NCBI RefSeq assembly: GCF_014696065.1
Contig: NZ_JACJPL010000015.1
Coordinates: 1 to 64,000 of the forward strand
Source of the DNA: Leptolyngbya sp. FACHB-261
GTDB lineage: Bacteria; Cyanobacteriota; Cyanobacteriia; FACHB-261
DNA length: 64,000 nucleotides
Reading direction: 5' to 3'
Shown here: one piece after another, positions 25,659-35,170 of the stretch
Layout of the letters: every line of letters starts with the position of its first letter
Position numbering within the stretch: position 1 is the stretch's first letter
The notes under the pieces: model-generated
The model's input: only the letters and a program-made list of their open reading frames with translations
What the model was told of the DNA's origin: nothing
The model's database searches: none
Position numbers and translations under genes: made by a program

Positions 25659-26591
25659 TTAGCGAGGGAACCAGTGGATCTCGGCTCCCTGAGCAATGTG
25701 TTGAGCCTGCAGAACTTGGCGCAAGCGGTGGGCTAAGCGGTCACCGTTGAGAGGCGCCACGACATAATCGACAACGCCTAAGGTGCGCTCGACCCAGGGA
25801 AGCCCCCCTCCGGCCTCAGCACTCAGCGCGACGACTGGCGCATTCTGAATTTGGGGATGGCGGTGCAGTTCTTGCGCCCAAGTCTTGCCTTCCTTCTCAG
25901 ACACCTCAGCGTGAATGAGCACCAGATCCACGGTGCGTGGCCAGGATTGGCAAGTGACCTCTTCTGGCTTGGAAACAAAGGTGACATCAAAACCGTTGAG
26001 CGATAGCACTTCTTCTAAGCTCATGCGGTCTGTGGGAGGGGTACCAACAGCAACGACTTGGGTTAAATCGAAGGTTAAATCAAAGCTATCTTCTGACTCC
26101 AGAAACTCTGACCCCAGATCTGACTCTGAAAAAGTGGGTTGTAGCCCAGCAAGCTGAGCCTGTGCCACAGGGGTAGAGGAAGCAGTGGCGGGGTGTTTGT
26201 ACCGCTTGCGGAAGGTGATGCCCTCAACCTGGATGCTGCTATCACCCTGCTCAGCTAGCAACGGACCGTTGTCGCAGAGTGTGCAATTAGGAACTGTATA
26301 AGCCAAGCCATCGGGTATGGGAATCGGCAAATCGCAGCGAGAACACTCGCCTACCGTGCAATCATTGCCCAGAAAATCGCCGAAGGAATAGTTGTCACTT
26401 TCCATGTGCAGATCGTGAAAGTCACGACGCTGCTTGAGCTCCCACCAGAAATGAGAAAAATAGCTGTGATAGCCCCGATATTGGTACACAGGGCCTGTGA
26501 AAGGCAGCGGCCCATCCATCAGACTGATGACCGTCTTGCCTCGGCTCACGTAGTAGGCGACATAGCTCATCAAGCGGTCACAATCAGCCAT
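25659..26591 (-). CDS. Cysteine-rich N-terminal domain fused to a degenerate receiver-like domain
   Basis: 310 residues. Residues ~1-70 form an aromatic-rich unknown domain (GPVYQYRGYHSYFSHFWWELK). It is followed by two Cys clusters, CTVGECSRC near 78-86 and CTLC near 102-105, that could bind zinc. A linker rich in Asp, Glu and Ser precedes a C-terminal region with a receiver-like fold (~190-305). There the usual phospho-Asp position reads DLVLIHAEV instead of DLVLID, so it probably cannot be phosphorylated. I do not recognise the N-terminal domain as a named family. Its 3' end faces a histidine kinase gene. Confidence 0.7.
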   Translation of the reverse strand: MADCDRLMSYVAYYVSRGKTVISLMDGPLPFTGPVYQYRGYHSYFSHFWWELKQRRDFHDLHMESDNYSFGDFLGNDCTVGECSRCDLPIPIPDGLAYTVPNCTLCDNGPLLAEQGDSSIQVEGITFRKRYKHPATASSTPVAQAQLAGLQPTFSESDLGSEFLESEDSFDLTFDLTQVVAVGTPPTDRMSLEEVLSLNGFDVTFVSKPEEVTCQSWPRTVDLVLIHAEVSEKEGKTWAQELHRHPQIQNAPVVALSAEAGGGLPWVERTLGVVDYVVAPLNGDRLAHRLRQVLQAQHIAQGAEIHWFPR

Positions 26592-26740
26592 CTTAGGCCC
26601 TCCCTTGCTAACAGCAAGGTTTATTAACTCTAGCCATTGTAGAAGGCCGCTTGAGCAAAAAGGGTTAGCATTGACCCAACTTAATATCTTTCTACAAGGC
26701 TTCTTACAAGCACCAATTTATAGGCGTAAACGCTGAGACT

Positions 26741-27025
26741 TCAGCGCGTGCGGGCCAGCGCAGTGATGCGGCGAACATCTTTGAGCACACCTTCACCCTC
26801 TAATTCAATACCCGGCCTAATCTCGATCTTAAGAACATTTTTAGGATTGATGAACAAAGTTTGTTCAGGTAACTCTAAAATCCACCAATCTTCTCGCAAA
26901 AACTGGCGCAAATTTTGCTTAACCTGCTGGGGCAATTGAGATTCATTGGGGTCTTGAATACTGAAGGATTCGTGCTGACCATTGACGTAGTGGAAGACAA
27001 TTTCCATCAAATCTGGTTTGCGCAT
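26741..27025 (-). CDS. Conserved cyanobacterial hypothetical protein
   Basis: 94 residues from ATG 27025. The frame is open to 27118 over the end of aspA, but the family start MRKPDLMEIVFHYVNGQ fits 27025. The middle, REDWWILELPEQTLFINPKNVLKIE, and the ending ITALARTR are typical of this small soluble family seen widely in cyanobacteria. Function unknown. It starts 52 bp after the aspA stop on the same strand and may be co-transcribed with it. Confidence 0.75.
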   Translation of the reverse strand: MRKPDLMEIVFHYVNGQHESFSIQDPNESQLPQQVKQNLRQFLREDWWILELPEQTLFINPKNVLKIEIRPGIELEGEGVLKDVRRITALARTR

Positions 27026-27077
27026 GGTAGCTAGACCCTCTGAGAGTGAGTTGGTAATCGGTCGCGTTGGTTGGTGA

Positions 27078-28493
27078 TCAGGATAGCGGATAGGCATCTC
27101 GCGGTGGATGCAGCTCACTCATTTCCTCTAAATTCAACACCTCAGCCAGCTGAGCTTCATCTAGCAGTCCTCGTTCGAGGACAATCTGACGCAGAGATTT
27201 GCCGGTAGCCAGGGATTCTTTAGCCACATCGGCTGCATTGAGGTAGCCGATGTGAGGATTGAGGGCCGTGACTAGCGCCAGACTGCCTTCGGCGTAGGCT
27301 CGGCACCGTTCGCGCTCGGCCTGAATGCCAACCACACACCGGGTTGCTAGGGCCTCTAGCGCGTTCCCCAGAATTTCAATGCCGTTGAGCAGGTCATAGG
27401 CAATCAGCGGCATCATCACATTCAGCTCTAGCTGACCGGCCTGGGCAGCCAGGGTGATCGTGGTGTGGTAACCAATCACCTGAAAGCAAACCATGCTGGT
27501 CATCTCAGCCATGACCGGGTTGTACTTACCAGGCATAATGCTCGATCCAGGCTGAACCGGAGGTAGTTGAATCTCTTTAAAACCGGTTTTCGGCCCTGAA
27601 TCGAGCAGGCGCAGGTCAGCGGAGATTTTGGCGCAGTCCTGAGCCAGATTGCTCAGCGCTCCTGAAAGATTCACGAATGGCCCCATGCTTTGCATGACAG
27701 CCATTAGATGTGGCGCAGGACGCAGATGACGGTCGATCAGATCAGAGAGCTTATGGGCAACGCGCTCGCAATACTCAGGGTGGGTATTGAGTCCAGTTCC
27801 CGCCGCACTCCCACCTAGACCTAGCAGAGCTAAATCCTGAGCGGCAGTTTCGATCCGGCTGCGGTGGTTGGCCAGAATCTGCGCGTAAGCCCGGAAGTTT
27901 TCGCCTAGGCGTACGGGGACTGCATCCTGAAGGTGGGTACGCGCTGAGCGAATGACGTCGTGGAATTCCTCGGACTTCTGATCGAAGGCGCTGATCAGCT
28001 TGGTCAAAGCTGGGTAGAGGAAGCGGTTGAGGGCAAGCAGGCCACCAATCCGAATGGCCGTAGGGATAACGTCATTGGTGGATTGGCCGTAGTTGACGTG
28101 GTCATTGGGGCTGATGCGCGTGTAGTTGCCCTTGCGGTCACCTAGGAGTTCCAGGGCACGGTTAGCCAGCACCTCATTGACGTTCATGTGGTGCGAGGTG
28201 CCTGCCCCTGCCTGATAAATATCCACCACGAATTGATCGCGCAACTGCCCAGCCAGGACCTCATCAGCAGCCTGGGCAATGGCAAGGCCAACTTCATCAG
28301 GAATGCAATGGAGGTCCCGGTTGACTAAAGCTGTGGCTTTTTTGATTAGGGCACAAGCGTCGATGTAGACAGGCAAAGGCTTGAGACCACTGATCGGGAA
28401 GTTTTCGGTAGCCCGCAGCGTTTGGATACCGTAGTAGACCGAGTCGGGAAGCTGGCGCTCTCCCATCGAGTCTCGTTCTGTGCGATAGCTCAC
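27078..28493 (-). CDS. aspA: Aspartate ammonia-lyase (aspartase)
   Basis: 471 residues, aspartase/fumarase superfamily. The catalytic loop GSSIMPGKYNPVMAE holds the proton-abstracting Ser; other conserved blocks are THLQDAVPVRLG and NDVIPTA. The start region YYGIQTLRATENF is aspartase-like, whereas class II fumarases usually have a different segment there. It converts L-aspartate to fumarate and ammonia, or the reverse. Fumarase cannot be fully excluded by eye. Confidence 0.82.
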   Translation of the reverse strand: MSYRTERDSMGERQLPDSVYYGIQTLRATENFPISGLKPLPVYIDACALIKKATALVNRDLHCIPDEVGLAIAQAADEVLAGQLRDQFVVDIYQAGAGTSHHMNVNEVLANRALELLGDRKGNYTRISPNDHVNYGQSTNDVIPTAIRIGGLLALNRFLYPALTKLISAFDQKSEEFHDVIRSARTHLQDAVPVRLGENFRAYAQILANHRSRIETAAQDLALLGLGGSAAGTGLNTHPEYCERVAHKLSDLIDRHLRPAPHLMAVMQSMGPFVNLSGALSNLAQDCAKISADLRLLDSGPKTGFKEIQLPPVQPGSSIMPGKYNPVMAEMTSMVCFQVIGYHTTITLAAQAGQLELNVMMPLIAYDLLNGIEILGNALEALATRCVVGIQAERERCRAYAEGSLALVTALNPHIGYLNAADVAKESLATGKSLRQIVLERGLLDEAQLAEVLNLEEMSELHPPRDAYPLS

Positions 28494-28800
28494 GATTGCC
28501 TCTCCTGACCTCCGAACCTCTGAGAATTAAAGCTATCAGGTTCTGAGGGTTCTTAAGCTGCTGTCTGCTCAGATCAGCGTTACGACTTCAAATTTGTTTT
28601 TTTGATTAATCTCCCTGACCAACAAAATCAATCTAGTAAAGTGCAGTGTTCATTAATAAGGGGATGGCCGTATTTTGCCATCTTTGACCAAGCACTATTT
28701 CGTATAAGTAGCTGAGCTAAGTCACACACAGTGCACTTTAGCTTGATCGTGGGCTCTATCTAACGAACGTGTTTGGCTCATTCTCACCCACCCACTTATT
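28494..28800. other. Divergent intergenic region between aspA and a glycosyltransferase gene
   Basis: About 307 bp, AT-rich around 28580-28640. It must hold both promoters. No gene, tRNA or clear operator seen. Confidence 0.4.
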
Positions 28801-29811
28801 ATGAATAGGCGACTGCCGCCAGTGTACTTTTATATTCCTAAAAGTGACTGGCCTAATAATTTCCCGGAAAACGCCAATGTCTATTGGCGAGGCTTTAGCT
28901 GGGGCGTCTTTTGCTGGACACTACAGACCTATTTACGCCTTAGAGAGTTAGATTTCCCCTGTGAGTTAGTCGGCATGATGCCCAGTGAGGGCATTGTCCT
29001 AGCCCATCGAGACTCACTCCCCTACCAGCTAAGGCCGAGGCCAAAGCTTCTACTTGTTTGCCTTAAAGCAGACCGGGAAGCGCATCCCTTCGCTCAGTTG
29101 CATCTAGTTCAAAACCCGAAGGAAGCTTCAAATTCACGTTTCTCTAACAGTCGGCATTACATGCCCCATTGGCCCCAGCCCGGCTTAATTCCACGGGATT
29201 CAGGCCGATCCGAGCGGTTCGAGAACATTGCTTACTTAGGACACGAAGCTAACTTGGCCCCGGAGCTACAAACACCAGCCTGGCGAGAGCAACTAACAGC
29301 GCTGGGCTTGCATTGGTCAATTGTGGAGCGCGAGCACTGGCACGATTACAGCCAGGTTGATGCAGTCGTAGCAGTTCGCCGTCTGGGCCATCAGGGAGAC
29401 TCGCAACATTGGAAGCCACCCTCGAAGCTGCTTAACGCTTGGCATGCTGGAGTACCTGCAATTCTAGGCTATGAATCTGCCTTTCAGGCTGAGCGCAAAA
29501 GCGAGCTTGACTACCTAGAGGTTGGGTCAGTGGATGACATTTTGGCCGCCCTTCAACGGCTGCGCAACCAACCGGACTTGCGCCGCGCCATGATTGACAA
29601 TGGTCGGTGCCGCGCTGAGGAAACTCAGGCGGCAAGGCTGGCGACGCAATGGCAGAGATTTATCACTGAGGTTGCAGTCCCAACTTATAACCGCTGGTCT
29701 ACAGCCTCTCATTGGTCACAGCAATCCTTCCTTAAGCGCCGAATTTTGACCACTAAAGTGAGTGGTATGCAACACCGGATACAATCATTAGTCTTACCGA
29801 AGAGAGCCTAA
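28801..29811 (+). CDS. Glycosyltransferase-like protein
   Basis: 336 residues. The segment PPSKLLNAWHAGVPAILGYESAF near residue 210 and the following LEVGSVDDILAALQRLRN resemble the nucleotide-sugar-binding C-terminal half of GT-B glycosyltransferases. The N-terminal half (YIPKSDWPNNFPENANVYWRG) is unusual but of a kind found with polysaccharide genes in cyanobacteria. Probably cytoplasmic, acting on a cell-surface glycan; no substrate can be given. It converges on the lytic transglycosylase across a strong hairpin. Confidence 0.6.
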   Translation: MNRRLPPVYFYIPKSDWPNNFPENANVYWRGFSWGVFCWTLQTYLRLRELDFPCELVGMMPSEGIVLAHRDSLPYQLRPRPKLLLVCLKADREAHPFAQLHLVQNPKEASNSRFSNSRHYMPHWPQPGLIPRDSGRSERFENIAYLGHEANLAPELQTPAWREQLTALGLHWSIVEREHWHDYSQVDAVVAVRRLGHQGDSQHWKPPSKLLNAWHAGVPAILGYESAFQAERKSELDYLEVGSVDDILAALQRLRNQPDLRRAMIDNGRCRAEETQAARLATQWQRFITEVAVPTYNRWSTASHWSQQSFLKRRILTTKVSGMQHRIQSLVLPKRA

Positions 29812-29878
29812 AAATTTTAGCCATAGCTTAGTCATAGCTGTTAGGCATAGCTGAAGAACAAACTCAGTTATTGTTTAG

Positions 29879-29920
29879 TGTTTAGAGGGAGGCTAGTGAG
29901 CACTAGCTGCCCTCTAAACA
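29879..29920. terminator. Long bidirectional hairpin between convergent genes
   Basis: Outer arms TGTTTAGAGGG (29879-29889) and CCCTCTAAACA (29910-29920), and inner arms GCTAGTG and CACTAGC (29892-29898, 29901-29907). It sits between two convergent stops and is symmetric, fitting a shared terminator even though no long T-run follows. Confidence 0.75.
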
Positions 29921-29970
29921 AATTGGAATTTTACAGGTTGAGCAGCATTACCCGCCTTGCCCTATGGAGC

Positions 29971-30855
29971 TTATTGGCTTCGGTATTTTTCCAAAACCGC
30001 TAGGGTGTAGTTAGCAACACTGGGGTAAACTTGACCGTTGTAGAATTGAGGAGTCGTGGACTCGTAAAGATTCGGATCCCCGCTATACCACTGAGAGGCA
30101 ACCCTGCGGACACTCTCTTCAGGTTTACCACCGCTATCTCTGAGAGCGCGTTGCCAATACTGAGCGAGCTTGTAGTCAATGATTTGAGTTTGCAGTTGAG
30201 GATTTTTCAGAAACTCCTCCTTAGATATGGAGTAGCCCAGGGCCTCTTCTGACCAAGCCTTGAGGTTCTCAGGCATGACCTGTCCTATACCAAGTGCGCC
30301 AGAGTCACTGTTGACAATCCAAAAATGGCCGTTACTCTCTTGCTCAATGATCGCATTGCGCAATGCAATGGTCGGGTTAGCAATAGGTTCAGGACTGCGA
30401 GGCAACGGTTGCGCTCTTGAGGAGGGCCCTGCGGATAAGCTGACCTTCGCTAATAAAGGGAGAGCGAGGGCCAAAGCAACTATCACCTTAAGCAGGCTTC
30501 GATGAGAGTTACCAACAGCTTTAGGCTGTTTTGGCTTAGAGGTTGGCTTAGCCGCGAGTTGGCTAGCTAAGTAGAGGGACTTCAGCTTGTACTCTAGCCG
30601 CGTTCTAAATGGATGGGCGAGTTGAGGCTGCGATCGGTAAGCAGGAAGTTGAGAAGTTGGATTGTGGGGAGATGGCTCTAATCGGCTATTGGTCCAATTT
30701 ACTCGAAGTTGCCGAGAGGCAGGAGGCAGTGGGGGCAACTGAGGCAGCATCGGTTTAGGATGCTGTTTTTTGAATCTACTTCGAGTTAAATCGCCATACC
30801 AATAGTTAGAGATTACATCTCCCAATCTATGTTCTGGTTCCATGCCGTACATCAT
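29971..30855 (-). CDS. Lytic transglycosylase (SLT domain) with N-terminal membrane segment
   Basis: About 294 residues from ATG 30855; a GTG at 30879 would add eight. A basic Pro/Gln-rich N-terminal region of ~120 residues precedes one hydrophobic segment (LKVIVALALALPLLAKVSL). The SLT domain follows: IIEQESNGHFWIVN with the catalytic Glu, then GALGIGQVMPENLKAW and YKLAQYWQRAL. It cleaves peptidoglycan glycan strands outside the cytoplasm while anchored by the membrane segment. The long cytoplasmic N-terminus is unusual. The leader contains a CACCTCCTTT stretch that pairs with GGGGGATGTG at the GTG start. Confidence 0.82.
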   Translation of the reverse strand: MMYGMEPEHRLGDVISNYWYGDLTRSRFKKQHPKPMLPQLPPLPPASRQLRVNWTNSRLEPSPHNPTSQLPAYRSQPQLAHPFRTRLEYKLKSLYLASQLAAKPTSKPKQPKAVGNSHRSLLKVIVALALALPLLAKVSLSAGPSSRAQPLPRSPEPIANPTIALRNAIIEQESNGHFWIVNSDSGALGIGQVMPENLKAWSEEALGYSISKEEFLKNPQLQTQIIDYKLAQYWQRALRDSGGKPEESVRRVASQWYSGDPNLYESTTPQFYNGQVYPSVANYTLAVLEKYRSQ

Positions 30856-31323
30856 AGATCCATTTTGGCCCCCTTGCACATCCCCCGAAAGGAGGTGCCA
30901 AGTTTAAACAGCATGCATTATTTTCACTACACACAACTGATATTACTTTCGTTAACGGCCTCATCCTTACTTCACTCTTAAGAGTGACAACAGCCGCTAA
31001 TGGCTAACTCATCGCCCCCTCAGTTCTACTAACAGAAGGCTTTTAAGCTTCTTTCAATAGTGCTCAAGCGGACTTAATTAGCATGCTTTATATCAAGGCT
31101 GCCTAAAGGCTGAACCTTGCCATTAGCCCATTGAGCACGGGGCTGGCTAGCTGCTCCGGTTGTCAGACGCAGCTAAATGTGGTGCAATGAAGCAGCCTAA
31201 ATACTCATCAATACCTTGATGGTTTCGCTAGATATTCTTGAAAAGTATTTTTGAACCAGGCTGTAGAGCCACTCTATACTTTGTATCTAGGCTTTGTATT
31301 GTCGATAACAGAAGGAAAGCATT
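30856..31323. other. Intergenic region between divergent genes
   Basis: About 450 bp. A strong AAAGGAGGTG motif on the plus strand at 30888-30897 is not followed by a credible ORF: a 22-codon frame from 30913 is badly spaced. No RNA gene recognised. Confidence 0.4.
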
Positions 31324-31920
31324 TTGGATTGGTACGAGGCTGAAGTCAGAGCACTTGAGAAGTCCCTTATTACAGTTCCACCCCAACCGGATGTAGTCGT
31401 TTTCTATGGCAGTTCATCGATTCGGCTCTGGGACACCCTGGCTTCTGACTTCAAAACCATCCCAACGCTCAATCTTGGCTTTGGCGGCTCGACTTTAGCA
31501 GCCTGTGTTCACTTTTTTGAACGGTTGGTGGTCCCATGCAAGCCGCGTTCGCTGGTGTTCTACGCAGGCGACAATGATTTGGGAGATGGTCAGCCGCCCG
31601 AAGCAGTTGCAAACTCGCTGCGCGCTTTACTGCAGAAGACAACTCAATATCTAGGGGAAATTCCATTTGCCTTTCTGGCGATCAAACCCAGCTTGGCCCG
31701 TTGGTCCTTAATCGAACGGATCCGGCAAACCAATGAATTGAGTCAGGGGGAGCTGGCTCAACGGAAATTTAGCTATTACATCGACACCTTTCAACCAATG
31801 CTCGGAGATGATGGCCAACCACAGCCAGAATTATTTGCGGCAGATGGTTTACATCTGAGCCCTACTGGTTACCAAGTCTGGACACAAGTGCTTTACGAGC
31901 ATCAACAACAGATTTTTTAA
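31324..31920 (+). CDS. SGNH/GDSL-family hydrolase
   Basis: 198 residues. The start is TTG 31324, with AAGGAA about 8 nt upstream. SGNH blocks: FYGSSSIRLW (Ser nucleophile), NLGFGGSTL (Gly), YAGDNDLGDG (block III Asn) and DGLHLSPTGYQVW with the C-terminal Asp-x-x-His pair. Such enzymes are esterases, lipases or acyl-carbohydrate deacylases; no signal peptide is present, so it is cytoplasmic. It is followed 47 bp later by another hydrolase gene, suggesting a two-gene unit. Confidence 0.85.
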   Translation: MDWYEAEVRALEKSLITVPPQPDVVVFYGSSSIRLWDTLASDFKTIPTLNLGFGGSTLAACVHFFERLVVPCKPRSLVFYAGDNDLGDGQPPEAVANSLRALLQKTTQYLGEIPFAFLAIKPSLARWSLIERIRQTNELSQGELAQRKFSYYIDTFQPMLGDDGQPQPELFAADGLHLSPTGYQVWTQVLYEHQQQIF

Positions 31921-31967
31921 TGTATTCTTAAGCCAAGCTTCTGGGGAGTGTTGTACTCTTACTCAGC

Positions 31968-32696
31968 ATGAGCAGGGAATACCACAAGTGGTTCAGTTCC
32001 AATCTAGATCGGGACATGGAGCTATTGGTCTTTGGCCATAGTGGCGCCAGAGTTTTGGTGTTTCCAACGCGGGCAGGCCGTTTTTTTGACTACGAAAACT
32101 GGGGCCTGGTACGTTCACTGCAACAGCACCTGGATAACGGCTGGCTACAACTATTTTGCGTCGACAGCATGGACGCAGAGAGCTTTTACTGTTTCTGGAG
32201 CCCACCGCAAGATCGGATCAAACGACATCTTCAATATGAGCAATACATTCTCGAAGAAGTTTTGCCCTTTACTGAGAAGAAAAACTCCAGCCCTTTTCTG
32301 ATCTCTCACGGCTGTAGTTTAGGCGCTTACCATGCCGTCAATCTGGCCTTTCGTCATCCACAGTTGTTTTCCAAGGTTGTTGCTTTTAGTGGCCGCTACG
32401 ACTTGACAATTTCCGTAGGCAGCTTTCGCAGTCTATTGGATGGACACTACGACGACGCAGTTTACTACAACACGCCCAGCCATTTCGTCCCTAACATCAC
32501 CGATCCAGACTTGCTCGCCCTACTGCGGCGCATGGAGATTACGCTGATCATTGGTGAAGAAGATGCTTTCTTCGAAAACAATCGCCAATTCAGCGACGTT
32601 TTGCGGACCAAAGACATTGAACATCAGTTTTATGTTTGGCGCGGCGAGGCTCACAGAGCCCGTTATTGGCGCCAGATGGTCCTGCATTATTTGTGA
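31968..32696 (+). CDS. Alpha/beta-hydrolase, esterase-D-like
   Basis: 242 residues. The nucleophile elbow is SHGCSLGAYHA, with the Ser in G-C-S-L-G. The acid is likely the Asp of GEEDAFFENN and the His that of RGEAHRARYW. The N-terminal pattern (RVLVFPTRAGRFFDYE, FCVDSMDAESFY) matches a bacterial family annotated as putative esterases or plasmid-partition-type hydrolases. Substrate unknown. Probably in an operon with the SGNH hydrolase upstream. Confidence 0.8.
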   Translation: MSREYHKWFSSNLDRDMELLVFGHSGARVLVFPTRAGRFFDYENWGLVRSLQQHLDNGWLQLFCVDSMDAESFYCFWSPPQDRIKRHLQYEQYILEEVLPFTEKKNSSPFLISHGCSLGAYHAVNLAFRHPQLFSKVVAFSGRYDLTISVGSFRSLLDGHYDDAVYYNTPSHFVPNITDPDLLALLRRMEITLIIGEEDAFFENNRQFSDVLRTKDIEHQFYVWRGEAHRARYWRQMVLHYL

Positions 32697-32785
32697 GGTT
32701 CGGCGGTGAGTCTCAGCTTTGAGTTGAGGACTATCGGGGAATAGGCAAGCTTTCTATTAGGTCCACGGTCATGACTAGCCATAAC

Positions 32786-35170
32786 TCAACCTCCATTACT
32801 CAACTGCCCTTGCAAAGCCTCTGGAACATTACGGGCTAACTCCAACCCTTTGGCCCCTTCCCACTTAGTTTCGTCATCCCAAATAATGCCTGCCAAATTA
32901 GCGCCACTCAGATTGACCTGAAAGAGGTCAGTGTTGCAGAGGTTCACACCAGTGAGGTTTGCACTTCGGAAACTAGAACCGCTGAGATTGGCACCACTCA
33001 AGCTAGCGCCACTGATATTGGCACCATTTAAACTAGCTCTAATCAGGTTCGCGCCGTTGAGGTTCGCACCACTCAGAACTACCCCCCAAAGAACTGCCCC
33101 GCTCAGATTGACATCACTCAAATCGGCACCTCTAAAGCTGGTACGAATGAGATAGGAGTTACCTAGATCAACACCACTGAGATCGGCCTGGCTCAAGCTG
33201 GCTCCTCGCAAACTGGCTCCTCGCAGATTGGCTCCCCACAGGTTAGCTTGAGCCAGCTCTGCGTCGCTTAGGTTTGCATTGCTCAGGTTTGCGCCAATCA
33301 AGCTCGTACCCGTCAGATTGGCCCCAATCAAGTTAGCACTACTCAGATCAGCACTACTCAGGTCAGCCTGGCTTAAATCTAAACCAATGAAATTCACCCC
33401 TCTCAAGTCAGCTCTGTTCAGATAAATACCTTGAAGATAGGAGCCGACAGTGTGGACAAAGGCTTGCGGTTCGATGCAATGGCTGTAGCCAATCAGCCGC
33501 AACACTCGTGCAGGATCAAAATTAAGATTCTGTCGACCGCAGGGGTAGAAGAAGATCTTTTCTCGAAGTTGGTCTTGAGCCTGCGCGTAGCGGTGCAGTT
33601 CTAGCAAAAGAATAAAGCTGTTGAGCCCTGCATACAAGTCAACCTGTCGTTGCCCAATCACCAACTTCTGCATTTTGAGCTGGCGCATTTTTCGATGGGC
33701 TAAATTCTGCTCCAGCGTCTCAGCATCGATAAACTCACCCTCACACCAACGGAAGTAAAAATTCTCCAAACGCCGGAATAGAATTTCGATTGCTAGCTCT
33801 GAACTTGCTTCCAGAGTTGCCAGCAACTGTTCCACAATTTCTGGTAGCAAAGGCCCAAAACCTAGCAGATCGTAAAGTTCCCAGTCCATCTGCTGGTTGG
33901 AGACAAACAAACTCTCCCCCTCAGCTTGCTCCCCCCAGTTCTGCAAGCTTTGCTGAGTCCTTTGAAAATACAGAAATTCGCCAAAACTGCGATGACCCAA
34001 CTGTATTGAAGTTGCTGCCAGAGCAGCAGAGCTGGGATGCAGTTTGACCCAGGTACTTCTCAGCTCAGTCTGCGAGTGTTGCAGAAGTTGCAGCCAATCC
34101 CTTGTGCTGCCCTCCGGTTGCAAACGTTGCTGCACAGCAGCGAGTGGAATAGACGCTTTACCCAGTTGTACAGCCCACAGCCCTGCTTCACTCAGCACAG
34201 GCTCTATCGTCCCTGTGGGTTTGGTATTTGGACTAAACCAGTGCTCGGCTTGTTGCAGGGACCACTGCCAGGATTGTTCATAGAGCAAAGCCGTGGCTCT
34301 GGCGGGACTAGCACTAGCAAACTGCTCAAGGTTCTGCTCAATCTGCACAGGATTATCTCGATGCAGAGCTGCTAAAAGATACAACAACAGAGGCTCTGTC
34401 GCCAATTTTTGAAGCGTTTCCGGACAGCGTTCCTGCAAAAATTGTTGTAAGGCCAACGCTGGTTCAGAGCCAACCAGAGAACGCCAGCGGCTGAACCATT
34501 CGGTTTGGGCTTCAGCCTCCATCGGCACGATTTCCACGCGCTCTAAATTCGACGGGAGCCAACGTGCCAGATTTTGTAAAACCGCAGTTCTACTCGTCAG
34601 TAAAACTCGATGGCTTTCCTGACGATTTTCTGAACAGAATTGTTGAAATTCACCAATCTGTTGCAGCAGCGCTCTCAGGAGTTCGCCATTCGCTGCGAAG
34701 GGTAACTCATCTAGACCATCCAACAGAAACAAAAAGCGGCTATCAGCCTTGGCCAACCAATGCTCGTCTTTCGCAAACTCCCAATCGAGTCCTGAGCGCA
34801 AAGTCGTCTCAAAATTAGACCCAATACTTTGCAGATTGCTCAACTGAATCACAATAGGAGTCCAGGCTGGATACCAATGCTGTCGGACCCAATTGGCAAA
34901 CAGTTTGCAAAAGGTGCTCTTGCCCCGGCCAGTTGTCGCTTGAATGAGCAGAACTTGCTCCTGCTGACTGGATTTTTGCAGAGCTTCCTTGACCCAGCCT
35001 TCCAGGTCGAATGTTGTTGCCGATTCGTCTACTTTGCCTGCAGGAGTTACAGGTTTCGCGGCTAAAGGGACATAGAGATCTTGCAGAGTGAAGCGCTCAG
35101 CGAAGATAGATTCGCCAGGATATGTGGCAATCTCAGCTGCCTGGTAAGCTTCTACACTCTGGTTTTTCAT
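32786..35170 (-). CDS. NACHT-type NTPase with C-terminal pentapeptide repeats
   Basis: 794 residues. The P-loop is ATTGRGKSTF (78-87), Walker B is FLFLLDGLDEL (about 148-158), and VLLTSRT fits the NACHT/STAND sensor region. A helical middle section follows (~260-580). About 35 pentapeptide units (A-[DN]-L-x-x) then run from ~585 to ~770, forming a right-handed beta-helix likely used for recognition. AGGAGTGA precedes the ATG. NACHT proteins with repeat domains act as signal-switch ATPases, and some bacterial ones protect against phages; that role is only inferred here. It stands alone. Confidence 0.85.
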   Translation of the reverse strand: MKNQSVEAYQAAEIATYPGESIFAERFTLQDLYVPLAAKPVTPAGKVDESATTFDLEGWVKEALQKSSQQEQVLLIQATTGRGKSTFCKLFANWVRQHWYPAWTPIVIQLSNLQSIGSNFETTLRSGLDWEFAKDEHWLAKADSRFLFLLDGLDELPFAANGELLRALLQQIGEFQQFCSENRQESHRVLLTSRTAVLQNLARWLPSNLERVEIVPMEAEAQTEWFSRWRSLVGSEPALALQQFLQERCPETLQKLATEPLLLYLLAALHRDNPVQIEQNLEQFASASPARATALLYEQSWQWSLQQAEHWFSPNTKPTGTIEPVLSEAGLWAVQLGKASIPLAAVQQRLQPEGSTRDWLQLLQHSQTELRSTWVKLHPSSAALAATSIQLGHRSFGEFLYFQRTQQSLQNWGEQAEGESLFVSNQQMDWELYDLLGFGPLLPEIVEQLLATLEASSELAIEILFRRLENFYFRWCEGEFIDAETLEQNLAHRKMRQLKMQKLVIGQRQVDLYAGLNSFILLLELHRYAQAQDQLREKIFFYPCGRQNLNFDPARVLRLIGYSHCIEPQAFVHTVGSYLQGIYLNRADLRGVNFIGLDLSQADLSSADLSSANLIGANLTGTSLIGANLSNANLSDAELAQANLWGANLRGASLRGASLSQADLSGVDLGNSYLIRTSFRGADLSDVNLSGAVLWGVVLSGANLNGANLIRASLNGANISGASLSGANLSGSSFRSANLTGVNLCNTDLFQVNLSGANLAGIIWDDETKWEGAKGLELARNVPEALQGQLSNGG

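Noticed and set aside
30888-30936. Strong AAAGGAGGTG on the plus strand with a 22-codon ORF
   Set aside because: Spacing of about 17 nt to the ATG is too long and the peptide is not recognisable.
3339-30965. Similar 23-mers (ATATTACTTTTGTTAATGGTCTC-like) near 3340 and 30942 in two intergenic regions
   Set aside because: With three differences, one such pair is expected by chance in 64 kb.
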